A stretch of DNA of 23,422 nt. It comes from a virus. Each line of letters opens with the position of its first letter. The first letter of the stretch is position 1. The stretch spans positions 1 to 23,422 of IMG/VR virus record IMGVR_UViG_3300030617_000051. The stretch is one strand, 5' to 3'. This document shows, in pieces, positions 1 to 7,300 of the stretch. The notes below the pieces were generated by a model. The model did not search any database, had not been told where the DNA came from, and was given only the letters and a program-made list of their open reading frames with translations. A program made the translations under genes and the position numbers.

Positions 1-1
1 C

Positions 2-79
2 GAAGGTGACCTGTCTGCCTTCCTTGGCCGTGTGATTATGAGCGCTGAAGCGCACGTCTGCCCGTCGGACGATGAATGA
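2..79 (+). CDS. 3' end of an upstream gene (partial)
   Basis: An open frame runs from the left edge to TGA at 77-79 and encodes the last 25 residues of a protein ending CPSDDE. The stop overlaps the start of the polymerase gene in an ATGA arrangement, the normal spacing of translationally coupled genes in this window. The other two plus-strand frames are closed by stops here. Too little remains to identify the family. Confidence 0.6.
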   Translation, partial: EGDLSAFLGRVIMSAEAHVCPSDDE

Positions 80-2907
80 CTTTCGTTCACCTGCACAATC
101 ACACTCAATACAGCATGCTTGATGGAGCGTCCCGACTCGGGGCGCTCTTTTCATCTGCTGCCGAGATGGGCATGCCAGCCATCGCCATGACCGACCATGG
201 CAACGTGCACGGCGCCTACGATTTCTGGGAGACGGGCCAGAAGCACGGCATCAAGCCGATCATCGGCATGGAAGCCTATGTGGCGCCAGGATCCCGATTT
301 GATCGAGCACCGGTCCGATGGGGATCGGGTGGTAAGGATGATGTCTCAGGCCGTGGCGCATACACTCATATGACGCTGTACGCGTCTAGCAATGAGGGTC
401 TGCACAATCTCTTCAGGCTGTCGTCCAAAAGCTTCTCAGAGGGCATCTACTACAAGCCTCGGATCGATCTGGAGCTGTTGGCTGAGTACTCGGCCGGCAT
501 CATCGGTACGACTGGCTGCCCATCAGGTGCCGTGCAGACACGCCTTCGTCTCGGGGATCCTGATGCCGCAGCGATGCACGCGGCGGAACTGAGTGACATC
601 CTCGGGGTCGGCAATCTGTATGTTGAGCTGATGGATCACGGGCTAGAGATTGAGAGCCGTGTCAGAAACGGACTGCTGACTGTTGCCAGTCGTCTTCAGC
701 TTCCACTGCTGGCAACGAACGATAGCCACTTCGTCAAGTCTGAAGACGCTGCCGCTCACGATCTCCTTCTGTGCATCGGCACTCAGTCAACGCTAGATGC
801 CGAGGATCGATTTCGGTTCAACGGCGAAGGCTACTACCTTCGCTCGCCGGCCGAGATGCGTCATCTGTTTCGCGAACTGCCGGAAGCATGCGACAACACG
901 TTGACGTTGGCAGAGCGATGCAACGTCACCTTTGAGTCGCAGGATCTCACGCCAGTCTTTCCTGTTCCTGAGGGATGGACGGAAGAGCTGTACTTCAGGA
1001 CGGAGGTCTATCGCGGTCTTCAAGTTCGGTATCCGCGCGGGATCCCGCGCGACAGGATCGACAGGGCGGAGTACGAGCTTGGCGTCATTGGCAAGATGGG
1101 TTTTGCGTCCTACTTCCTGGTTGTTGCTGATCTCATCCGATTTGCTAAATCGCGCGGGATTCGCGTTGGCCCAGGTCGCGGATCGGCTGCCGGATCTCTA
1201 GTCTCGTATGCTCTGGGCATTACGGACTTGGATCCGATCGTTCATGGACTCCTCTTTGAGCGCTTCCTGAATCCTGAGCGCGTCTCCATGCCCGATGTGG
1301 ACATGGACTTTGATGACCGACGGAGAGGAGAAGTGATTGAATATGCCGCGCAGAGATGGGGCGGCGACCGAGTTGCCCAGATCGCCACGTTTGGTTATAT
1401 CAAGGCGAAGGCTGCGCTCAAGGACAGCGCTCGTGCACTCGGACTCGGGTATGATCTCGGCGACAGTCTCAGTAAGGCTTATCCACTTCCGATCATGGGT
1501 AAGGATGCACCGCTTGAGTGCGTTTACTCTCGCGAACATGTTCGTTATGGTGATGCTGGGAAATTCCGAAAGCTGGTTGAGACTGACGAAGATGCAAGGC
1601 GCGTCCTTGATCTCGCGTATGGAGTCGAAGGACTGATCAGGCAGCCTGGGGTTCACGCTGCCGGCGTGGTCATCAGTCGAGAGCCCCTGATCGATCACAT
1701 CCCGCTGTGGAGCCGGTCCGACGGCTCTGTTGTGACCCAATTCGACTACCCCACGTGCGAAGCACTCGGCCTGTTGAAGATGGATTTCCTCGGCTTGGCA
1801 AACCTGTCGATCATTGATGACTGCTTGAAGGAGGTGAAACGAAATCATGGTCGAGATGTTGACCTGCTGCGACTACCATTGGATGATCACGCGACTTTTG
1901 CACTGCTGTCCGCAGGACAGACGCTTGGAGTTTTCCAGCTTGACTCAGGCCCCATGCGGAAACTTCTTCAGCGTATGCGCCCAACTCAATTTGCGGACAT
2001 CAGCGCTGTCCTTGCTCTCTACCGTCCTGGACCAATGGGTGTCAAAGCGCACTACGCGTACGCGGATCGGAAGAACGGAAGAGAGCCAATTGACCCCCTT
2101 CACCCTGAGCTGAGCAACGCTCTCGATCCGATCCTGTCGCCAACCTATGGCGTCATCGTGTATCAGGAACAAGTCATTGCTGCGGCGCAAGCCGTGGCCG
2201 GCTACTCAGTGGGTCATGCTGACCTTCTCCGGAAGGCCATGGGCAAGAAGAACAAGGAAGTCCTTGACAAGGAGTTCATCCCGTTCTCTGATGGGATGAG
2301 ATCCAATGGATACTCGGAAGACGCGATCAGCGTCCTGTGGGAAACCTTGGTCCCTTTCGCCGACTACGCATTCAACAAGGCGCACGCATCGGCGTATGGG
2401 CTCATCAGCTACTGGACTGCCTACTTGAAAACGCACTATCCGGCCGAGTACATGGCTGCGGTGCTGACTGGTGAGATTGGTAAGGCTCCCGATAAGGACA
2501 GTACGTCTCTGTATCTGTCTGAGTGCCGGCGCATGGGCATCGAAGTCAGGACACCGGACGTCAACGGATCAAACGCCACCTATACGCCGACGCCTGAAGG
2601 CGTCATCCTGCACGGCCTTGGGGCCGTGAAGGGTGTGGGAGTGGCTGGAGATCTGATTACGGCAGAGCGGGACGCGTGGGGCCCGTATCGGTCCCTTCCT
2701 GATCTGCTTGCCAGGGTAGGGACTGGAGTCATGAACAAGCGCGTAGTTGAGGCCTTGGTTGCCGCTGGCGCCCTTGACGGTTTGGGCACACGATCTTCAC
2801 TTCTGGAGCAGTACGAAGCCGTCGGTGACGTCATCGGTGACATCGCGAAGCGGGAGAAATACGGACAGAAGACTCTGTTCGGCTCAGGACTTGTGTTGCT
2901 GACGTGA
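76..2907 (+). CDS. dnaE: DNA polymerase III alpha subunit (DnaE-like), C-terminally short
   Basis: Replicative family C DNA polymerase of 943 residues. The N-terminal PHP domain starts with HLHNHTQYSM (residues 5-14) and includes TDHGNVHG. The polymerase core carries GPGRGSAAGS, the catalytic PDVDMDF motif (D407 and D409, matching E. coli D401/D403) and KMDFLGL with D570 (matching D555). FNKAH (766-770) and a helix-hairpin-helix stretch (about 846-855) follow. The chain stops soon after the HhH region, whereas cellular DnaE proteins of about 1160-1180 residues continue into an OB fold and tau-binding domain. It therefore probably does not bind the host clamp loader in the usual way. The ATG overlaps the stop of the previous gene, so the two are likely coupled. 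Family assignment is secure; independence from the host clamp loader is inference. R4-like Streptomyces phages are known to carry DnaE-type polymerases. Confidence 0.96.
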   Translation: MTFVHLHNHTQYSMLDGASRLGALFSSAAEMGMPAIAMTDHGNVHGAYDFWETGQKHGIKPIIGMEAYVAPGSRFDRAPVRWGSGGKDDVSGRGAYTHMTLYASSNEGLHNLFRLSSKSFSEGIYYKPRIDLELLAEYSAGIIGTTGCPSGAVQTRLRLGDPDAAAMHAAELSDILGVGNLYVELMDHGLEIESRVRNGLLTVASRLQLPLLATNDSHFVKSEDAAAHDLLLCIGTQSTLDAEDRFRFNGEGYYLRSPAEMRHLFRELPEACDNTLTLAERCNVTFESQDLTPVFPVPEGWTEELYFRTEVYRGLQVRYPRGIPRDRIDRAEYELGVIGKMGFASYFLVVADLIRFAKSRGIRVGPGRGSAAGSLVSYALGITDLDPIVHGLLFERFLNPERVSMPDVDMDFDDRRRGEVIEYAAQRWGGDRVAQIATFGYIKAKAALKDSARALGLGYDLGDSLSKAYPLPIMGKDAPLECVYSREHVRYGDAGKFRKLVETDEDARRVLDLAYGVEGLIRQPGVHAAGVVISREPLIDHIPLWSRSDGSVVTQFDYPTCEALGLLKMDFLGLANLSIIDDCLKEVKRNHGRDVDLLRLPLDDHATFALLSAGQTLGVFQLDSGPMRKLLQRMRPTQFADISAVLALYRPGPMGVKAHYAYADRKNGREPIDPLHPELSNALDPILSPTYGVIVYQEQVIAAAQAVAGYSVGHADLLRKAMGKKNKEVLDKEFIPFSDGMRSNGYSEDAISVLWETLVPFADYAFNKAHASAYGLISYWTAYLKTHYPAEYMAAVLTGEIGKAPDKDSTSLYLSECRRMGIEVRTPDVNGSNATYTPTPEGVILHGLGAVKGVGVAGDLITAERDAWGPYRSLPDLLARVGTGVMNKRVVEALVAAGALDGLGTRSSLLEQYEAVGDVIGDIAKREKYGQKTLFGSGLVLLT

Positions 2908-2910
2908 AAC

Positions 2911-2946
2911 TTGACGCTTGACACCCGCTGCTGGCGGGTGCAGGAT
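2911..2946 (+). promoter_or_regulatory. Stoperator-like 13-mer with hairpin and -10-like hexamer
   Basis: TTGACGCTTGACA (2911-2923) begins four bases after the polymerase stop codon. The 7-bp perfect stem CACCCGC/GCGGGTG (2922-2940, loop TGCTG) starts within it. CAGGAT (2941-2946) lies 17 bp after the second TTGACA and could be a weak -10. This is either a promoter with a palindromic spacer or a repressor site coupled to a terminator-like hairpin. Confidence 0.55.
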
Positions 2947-2953
2947 CTTCACA

Positions 2954-2973
2954 TCAGAACCGATCAGAACCGA
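2954..2973 (+). repeat. Tandem 10-bp direct repeat
   Basis: TCAGAACCGA occurs twice back to back in the gap after the polymerase gene, between the regulatory element and the terminator. No function is evident. Confidence 0.6.
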
Positions 2974-2989
2974 TCGGCGAATGACATCG

Positions 2990-3026
2990 ATGGGCGCTCA
3001 TCCTCGACCCGTGGGCGCCCATTTTC
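2990..3026 (+). terminator. Probable rho-independent terminator after the polymerase gene
   Basis: ATGGGCGC (2990-2997) pairs perfectly with GCGCCCAT (3015-3022) across a 17-nt loop and is followed by a short T run (TTTTC). It lies in the longest gap of this part of the early arm, so it plausibly ends the upstream transcript. Confidence 0.55.
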
Positions 3027-3038
3027 AACCGCAGTTAC

Positions 3039-3051
3039 TTGACGCTTGACA
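3039..3051 (+). promoter_or_regulatory. Stoperator-like 13-mer abutting a Shine-Dalgarno
   Basis: An exact TTGACGCTTGACA copy. Its last A is the first base of the AGGAG Shine-Dalgarno (3051-3055) of the gene starting at 3062. A promoter using this TTGACA as -35 would start transcription inside that gene, so a repressor-binding role fits better than a promoter for it. Confidence 0.6.
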
Positions 3052-3061
3052 GGAGTCACGA

Positions 3062-3205
3062 GTGAGCGAGAACAGCAAGACGACCATCCGGAAGTTTCGT
3101 CGCCAGGACGAGACGAAGGTGTCCCGCAAGGACATGGAGAAGTACCGGACCACTCAGCGCCGGCTGGCACGGCGGATCAAGGCGCTCACCAACTCGACCA
3201 TCTGA
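3062..3205 (+). CDS. Small basic protein (47 aa)
   Basis: GTG start seven bases after the strong Shine-Dalgarno AGGAG, ending at TGA 3203-3205. The 47-residue product is highly charged and Lys/Arg-rich (MSENSKTTIRKFRRQ at the N-terminus, RRLARRIKALTNSTI at the end) and is probably mostly helical. It looks like the small basic proteins often found in actinophage early arms, but I recognise no family. A longer reading in another frame covers the same bases; the ribosome-binding site and the clean join to the next gene favour this frame. A nucleic-acid-binding role is only suggested by its charge. Confidence 0.6.
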   Translation: MSENSKTTIRKFRRQDETKVSRKDMEKYRTTQRRLARRIKALTNSTI

Positions 3206-3219
3206 AAGGCATTCGGATC

Positions 3220-3456
3220 ATGGTCATCACCATCGAAGACATCATCAAGCGGATCAAGCGATTCAAGGGTTACGAGATGTATGAGAAGGCCATTTTCTGG
3301 CTCCAGATGACCTTCCAGATGGAAGGGCCCCGTGCGGCTATGGCGCATGCGCGCCGTATTGAAGCTGCCTACAAGGCGCTTCGCAGTGACCGAATCGCGA
3401 AGCGCGAGGAATTCCTCCGTAACGACGCCACGCGTCGTGGACTGGTGATCGCATGA
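3220..3456 (+). CDS. Hypothetical early protein (78 aa), helical
   Basis: ATG at 3220 is preceded by GAAAGG about ten bases upstream. The frame is open further 5' but those residues belong to the overlapping 47-aa gene, so the short start is preferred. The product (MVITIEDIIKRIKRF...) is rich in charged and aromatic residues with predicted helices, including EMYEKAIFWLQMTFQM and ARRIEAAYKALR. No catalytic motif is visible and I do not recognise the family. Its stop overlaps the next start as ATGA. Confidence 0.65.
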   Translation: MVITIEDIIKRIKRFKGYEMYEKAIFWLQMTFQMEGPRAAMAHARRIEAAYKALRSDRIAKREEFLRNDATRRGLVIA

Positions 3457-3536
3457 GCGATGACCGTCCCGTGGACTACGAAGACGAAGATTTCGATTAT
3501 GGAGATGACGATGGTCGGTTCGATTGCGCTGACTGA
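3453..3536 (+). CDS. Tiny acidic ORF (27 aa)
   Basis: ATG overlaps the previous stop (ATGA) and the frame closes at TGA 3534-3536. The 27-residue product is strikingly acidic: 12 Asp/Glu, including runs such as YEDEDFDYGDDD. It overlaps the 5' end of the ParB-like gene, whose Shine-Dalgarno and start lie inside it. It may be a real micropeptide or a coupling ORF that carries ribosomes to the next start. Only the overlap pattern and composition support it. Confidence 0.4.
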   Translation: MSDDRPVDYEDEDFDYGDDDGRFDCAD

Positions 3537-3912
3537 AGTCCTCGCACTCGGATCTACCGATGCGCCGTCCTATAGTCGATGCCCCGCCTGTAAGGTCGTC
3601 TACAACGACGATTGCGAATCCTGCGGCTGCCCGAACGGCGTTTCTTGGAATGATGCCGAGATCGTTAGGAACGTTCGGGAGACGCTTTCAAAGAAGCGTC
3701 GCGATGGAGAGTACCCCGATTTGTTGGATTCGATCCGACTGCATGGTATCTCCCGTCCAATCCTGATCAAAAATGGAATTGTCTGCAATGGCCACCATCG
3801 CATAGCAGCAGCGCAAGACCTGGGAATCTCTGAGATTCCATACACTGATGACCCCGAGATCGGATGGGAGGATGACTGGCCCGATGGGCAGATTCCAGAT
3901 TCCTGGGCCTGA
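3511..3912 (+). CDS. ParB/Srx-like domain protein with Cys cluster
   Basis: About 133 residues from ATG 3511, which has GGAG six bases upstream; earlier in-frame ATGs at 3460, 3499 and 3505 lack a comparable site. The N-terminal part holds the cysteine-rich, zinc-ribbon-like run CPACKVVYNDDCESCGCP. The C-terminal half has the ParB N-terminal-like core: RLHGISRPILIKNGIVCNGH followed by HRIAAAQDLGISEIPY, with the typical G-H-H-R loop. Members of this fold act as DNA-binding partition proteins, nucleases or CTPases; in phage early regions many are uncharacterised. It has no ParA partner here, so partition is unlikely. The end overlaps the next gene by 29 bases. Confidence 0.72.
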   Translation: MVGSIALTEVLALGSTDAPSYSRCPACKVVYNDDCESCGCPNGVSWNDAEIVRNVRETLSKKRRDGEYPDLLDSIRLHGISRPILIKNGIVCNGHHRIAAAQDLGISEIPYTDDPEIGWEDDWPDGQIPDSWA

Positions 3913-4504
3913 ACTAGCGAGGCTGACGCATAACGCTCTTGCGTTCATGCCGGCGCGTAGCGCGGTCAAGGTCTGCCGAGTCCACCAGAATATCGGCAGC
4001 CTCAGCATCATGGCGACCGATATTTATAGCCTAGGCTACGATTCGGCAAGCGTAGAAACTGAGAACGATACGGCACAGATCGACCTGTGTCGTGCCGATC
4101 TGGTGGAACTGGACAAGATCGCACGGGCCCGCAAGAAGGACGCAGTCGAGATCGATATCCGTCACCAGGATGGACTGTCAATCCTAGACGATAACGGCGC
4201 ATGGATGCCGATGCGCGATGCATCGGAGCAACGCAATCCTGTCGATCTCTGGGACCGCTGTTACGACCTGCTGACTCGCGAGACGCCAACGCGTCTCGTC
4301 CTGATCGATCCGAAGATGATGGCTGCCTTCGGCAAGATCAAGGCTGCTGGCGAGACCATCGCCGACCTCTCCATCTCCGACGGTGATGAGCAGATCTCCG
4401 TGAAGATCGGATCCACGTTCGTTGGCGCCATCATGCCAGTCGATCGATACACGGCAGCACAGTCCGAAGAGATCGGAGCTGAAGGGCTCTGGCCATCAAT
4501 TTAG
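3884..4504 (+). CDS. Probable DNA polymerase III sliding-clamp-like protein
   Basis: 206 residues from ATG 3884 (MGRFQIPGPELARL); a GGGAGG lies 12 bases upstream, slightly far. The pattern resembles the divergent clamp-like proteins of actinophages: an N-terminal helix (ELARLTHNALAFM), then SLSIMATDIYSLGYDSASVE, matching the 'atDrYrLg' strand of beta-clamp domains, and a C-terminal stretch DGDEQISVKIGSTFVGAIMP typical of the final clamp strands. Cellular beta clamps are about 370 residues with three domains, so this would be a shortened form. Proximity to the phage DnaE supports a processivity role. Homology is judged by eye; structure prediction would settle it. Confidence 0.6.
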   Translation: MGRFQIPGPELARLTHNALAFMPARSAVKVCRVHQNIGSLSIMATDIYSLGYDSASVETENDTAQIDLCRADLVELDKIARARKKDAVEIDIRHQDGLSILDDNGAWMPMRDASEQRNPVDLWDRCYDLLTRETPTRLVLIDPKMMAAFGKIKAAGETIADLSISDGDEQISVKIGSTFVGAIMPVDRYTAAQSEEIGAEGLWPSI

Positions 4505-4512
4505 GCAATTTC

Positions 4513-4525
4513 TTGACGCTTGGCA
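4513..4525 (+). promoter_or_regulatory. Stoperator-like 13-mer variant abutting a Shine-Dalgarno
   Basis: TTGACGCTTGGCA differs from the common form at one position. It fills most of the 31-bp gap between two genes and runs straight into AGGAGG (4525-4530), the ribosome-binding site of the gene at 4536. There is no room for a -10 and start site before that gene. Confidence 0.55.
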
Positions 4526-4535
4526 GGAGGATGGC

Positions 4536-4904
4536 GTGTTGGTGTATCGGGTAGCAACAGCAGAAAGGATGCCCTACGGCGTTCCTGGGGGCCCGTACAA
4601 CGGGCCGGAAACCGATGAATGGCAAAAAGACATGGCGTGGGCGCACAGCAACCGGGATCATCCAAATCCATATGACGATGGCGGTCTGCACGGAATTCTG
4701 GATGACGAATTCTGTGCCTTCGCATCCATGGAACTGCTGACGTCCTGGTTCAAGGACTGGCTGGACAAGCTCCATGAAGCCGGCTACCTGAAGCACGTCT
4801 ACGACGTGCCAGACGAACATGTTCGATTCGGAGAGAAGCAGGTAGTAGCCAAGCTCAAGCTTGGCGCTCTCGTCCGGACAGAACCGATCCTGGTTGCGGC
4901 ATGA
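4536..4904 (+). CDS. Conserved phage hypothetical protein (122 aa)
   Basis: GTG start five bases after a perfect AGGAGG. The frame is open further upstream into the clamp-like gene, but this start has by far the best ribosome-binding site. The product starts MLVYRVATAERMPYGVPGGP and has HPNPYDDGG, a Trp/Phe-rich middle (LLTSWFKDWLDKLHEAGYL) and ends with a VYDVPDEHVRFGEKQVVAKL segment. This order (Tyr-Arg-Val start, GPY, acidic loop, 'F/W-S-L-E-L-x-x-W-F', C-terminal 'G-x-x-Q-V-V') resembles a widespread family of phage and prophage proteins of unknown function. No activity can be assigned. Confidence 0.75.
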   Translation: MLVYRVATAERMPYGVPGGPYNGPETDEWQKDMAWAHSNRDHPNPYDDGGLHGILDDEFCAFASMELLTSWFKDWLDKLHEAGYLKHVYDVPDEHVRFGEKQVVAKLKLGALVRTEPILVAA

Positions 4905-5002
4905 CTACGCAACGCGTGGTCTGGCGCAACCGCGAGTGGACCGATGCCGAGTGGGCCGAGTTCCTGCGACTGCTCTTCGGCCCCCGACCACCTGCCAAGT
5001 GA
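4901..5002 (+). CDS. Small Trp-rich ORF (33 aa)
   Basis: ATG overlaps the upstream stop (ATGA) and the frame closes at TGA 5000-5002. The product has three Trp in 33 residues (MTTQRVVWRNREWTDAEW...) and ends GPRPPAK. It is probably the last gene of the small operon, before the hairpin at 5058. Coupling supports translation; no family recognised. Confidence 0.5.
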   Translation: MTTQRVVWRNREWTDAEWAEFLRLLFGPRPPAK

Positions 5003-5057
5003 TCCGAGCCGTCGTCAACTGCTGCCGCCCTGCGCTACCTTGACTCCAGACGCAAAC

Positions 5058-5087
5058 GTGCGCCAGGGGTTCCAGCCCCTGGCGCAC
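5058..5087 (+). terminator. Strong hairpin upstream of the integrase gene
   Basis: GTGCGCCAGGGG and CCCCTGGCGCAC form a perfect 12-bp stem with loop TTCCAG. There is no T run, which is common for actinobacterial terminators. It separates the upstream operon from the integrase and may also overlap the phage attachment site, which in serine-integrase phages often lies just outside the integrase gene. Confidence 0.65.
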
Positions 5088-5114
5088 AGCGACCGACTGT
5101 GAAGGAGTCGAGTC

Positions 5115-7127
5115 ATGCCTAGTCTAACCATGCCCGTGGCCACTGGTGTGCTTAGGGCCGTTGACTACAATCGGGTCTCCACCGAAGAGCAGCGCAAGGG
5201 TTATGGCATTGCTGCCGGCCTGCGCAAGTCTGCCTCCTTCATCACCCGCAAGGGCTGGGACCATGTAGGCACTTACAAGGATGAGGGTCTGTCTGGATCC
5301 TTGGAGATGGGCTCCCGAGCGGACTTCGATCGTCTCATGCTCGACGCGAAGACGATCGACACCTTTGGCAGGCGTGCCTTTGATGTGGTGGTGGTACCCA
5401 AGGGCGACCGCATCGGCCGTACCGGCCGCGCCTTTTGGCGTTGGGTATGGGCACTTGAAGACATCGGTATCTTCGTTGCCCTAGTAGACAAAGACTGCGA
5501 CAATACGACTCAAGCCGGGCGTTCCGAGTTTCGCAAATCTGCGGACTATGCCGAGACCGAATGGGAAACGATCCGCTCTCGAACTCAAGACGGCCTTCAA
5601 GAGAAGGCCTATGCTGGCGGCTGGATCGGCGGCCCACCACCTTTCGGCTATGAGATCGAGAATCAGGGCAAGCGTGGTGAATCTCACCTGATCGTTTGCG
5701 ATAGGGAAGCCCTCATGGTTCGGATTGTCGTAAAGGCCCTCCAGGAAGGCGACAGTCTGAACGATGCCGCGATCATCCTCAACATGGAAGAGCAGTTCAC
5801 TCGATCGGGCAGGCCCTGGGGACGTGAGAATCTGCGTCACCAGATATTCTCTGACGCAATCCTTAACGGATACGTCATCTTTAGGAACACAGCCGTCAAT
5901 GCGAAGGCTGGTCCCGATGGCGAGCCGCTATACGGCCCATCGGTGAAGATCCCAGTCCCTCAGTTCCTGACCGATGATGAGGTTGCCTACCTGCGAGAAT
6001 GGCAGATGCGGTCACGGAAGCCCAAGCGCCGTGCTGATGCCACTTACCCTCTGTCTCTGCGCCTGATCGGCATGTGCGGCAAGCACTATAGTGGCCAGGG
6101 GCGGTCAGAATCTGGATACATTCGCGGCTATCGATGCTCCGGAAAGAATCAGTCTTATCCGGGCGCCCCTACTTGCAACGATCATAACATCGATGCCAGC
6201 ACCCTCGAAAAGGCCGTGTGGGATCTCCTCTGCACGAAGCTCGGCGATCGTGACAAGCTTGAGGAAATTTCGGCTGAATGGCTGAGCCTTGCCGGAGAAG
6301 GATTCGAGATGCACGAATCCCGGATTTCCGACCTTGAGTCGGCAATCAAGCGACAGAATTCCGTCATCAGCACGACTGTGGTGAGCCTTGCAAGGCTTGG
6401 ACAAAGTGAAGAAGAGATCGCTGTGGCCGTACGGCCACTCAATGAAGAACTTGAGCAGATCCAAAAGATGAAGGCTGATGCCGAGGCGTGGTTCAAGGAA
6501 CGGGAGGATGGCGCGCAGCGCGGGCGGGATCTTGCTGCCTTGGCGCAGATGGCGCAGGAAAGGCTTGGGGACGAGTCTCTAGAAACTCAGGCGCGCTTCC
6601 TGGACCTACTAGACGTACGCGTGCACATCCTGTCTCCTGTACCGATTCTGGCCGGCGGTCATCCCTGCACGGTGGCCGGCTGGTACGAAGAGCGGAAGCG
6701 AGGTGTCCCGATGGAGCTGACAGACGATCAGTGGGCGCGTGTGGCGCCCCTAGTGGGCTCTACAGACGCGCTGAGAAGGCGCGTCAACGCCGTACTTCAC
6801 AAGGCTCGTTCGCGCTGCCGTTGGGCCGATCTGCCGTCGGAGTACGGCTCGCCAAACACGGCGCGCCGGGCATGGACTCAATGGTCAACGGGCCTGTGGG
6901 CGCAGGTGGATCAGGTTCTTGATGATGCCGAGAGGAGTGACTTCGTGCCTACGATGCGCCCGCTGCCAGACTTTGAGCTGCGCGTAGATGTGGACCCCCG
7001 CATCTTGGTAGTCGCGGAACCATCCCGAACGGAGTGGTTTCCCCACTCGCAGGATGTGCGTCCACGGCTTCACCTGCGGATCGATCGGGAATCCGCACAG
7101 CTTCGAACAGTCCTGACTGCCGCGTGA
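5115..7127 (+). CDS. int: Large serine integrase with C-terminal DUF4096-like domain
   Basis: A 670-residue site-specific recombinase expected to join phage attP to host attB. ATG 5115 has AGGAG seven bases upstream. The catalytic domain has DYNRVSTEEQ with nucleophile S22, then the GLSGS and PKGDRIGRTGRAF motifs. A recombinase domain follows (GGPPPFGYEIE onward), then a zinc-ribbon region with C321, C341 and C354 (H324 in place of the usual fourth Cys) and a long coiled coil (about 385-500). The core would normally end near residue 520. Here a further 150 residues follow: 533-602 (LTDDQWARVAPLV... RRVNAVLHKARSRCRWADLP) match the DUF4096 domain of IS5-type transposases, followed by about 68 unrecognised residues. 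The frame is uninterrupted. An internal ATG at 6711 with a weak site (GAGG) could also express the extra domain alone. Confidence 0.95.
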   Translation: MPSLTMPVATGVLRAVDYNRVSTEEQRKGYGIAAGLRKSASFITRKGWDHVGTYKDEGLSGSLEMGSRADFDRLMLDAKTIDTFGRRAFDVVVVPKGDRIGRTGRAFWRWVWALEDIGIFVALVDKDCDNTTQAGRSEFRKSADYAETEWETIRSRTQDGLQEKAYAGGWIGGPPPFGYEIENQGKRGESHLIVCDREALMVRIVVKALQEGDSLNDAAIILNMEEQFTRSGRPWGRENLRHQIFSDAILNGYVIFRNTAVNAKAGPDGEPLYGPSVKIPVPQFLTDDEVAYLREWQMRSRKPKRRADATYPLSLRLIGMCGKHYSGQGRSESGYIRGYRCSGKNQSYPGAPTCNDHNIDASTLEKAVWDLLCTKLGDRDKLEEISAEWLSLAGEGFEMHESRISDLESAIKRQNSVISTTVVSLARLGQSEEEIAVAVRPLNEELEQIQKMKADAEAWFKEREDGAQRGRDLAALAQMAQERLGDESLETQARFLDLLDVRVHILSPVPILAGGHPCTVAGWYEERKRGVPMELTDDQWARVAPLVGSTDALRRRVNAVLHKARSRCRWADLPSEYGSPNTARRAWTQWSTGLWAQVDQVLDDAERSDFVPTMRPLPDFELRVDVDPRILVVAEPSRTEWFPHSQDVRPRLHLRIDRESAQLRTVLTAA

Positions 7128-7218
7128 CATCAAGGGCACGCTATGATTCGAACGTATCTTCGATCCTTCTACCTGAGTGCTTCCGGCCAAACCGCTGTGA
7201 TCGCGTCATGACGGTTAG

Positions 7219-7255
7219 TTGACACTTGACACCCGATCCTGCGGGTATCTATGGT
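7219..7255 (+). promoter_or_regulatory. Probable promoter/operator of the HTH repressor candidate
   Basis: TTGACACTTGACA (7219-7231) is the repeated 13-mer with one change. From its second TTGACA there are 18 bp to TATGGT (7250-7255). The spacer contains a 5-bp inverted repeat ACCCG/CGGGT (7231-7246). The HTH gene starts 46 bases beyond the -10, leaving a credible leader. A repressor site overlapping its own promoter would give autoregulation. Confidence 0.6.
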
Positions 7256-7300
7256 CTTGGTAGGCAATCACGTTCGCGGCGCTAGAAGGGTCGAGATTAA

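Noticed and set aside
901-912. TTGACGTTGGCA inside the polymerase gene as an eighth copy of the repeated site
   Set aside because: One base short, with a further mismatch, and within coding sequence; not in line with the intergenic copies.
1198-1848. 216-codon open frame on the minus strand within the polymerase gene
   Set aside because: It lies opposite clear, motif-rich DnaE sequence, has no domain and no ribosome-binding context; a shadow frame.
7140-7165. GATTCGAAC resembling a tRNA T-loop on the minus strand after the integrase, suggesting a tRNA-derived att core
   Set aside because: The flanking bases do not form a T-stem and no acceptor or anticodon arms are found; the resemblance is short and by chance.
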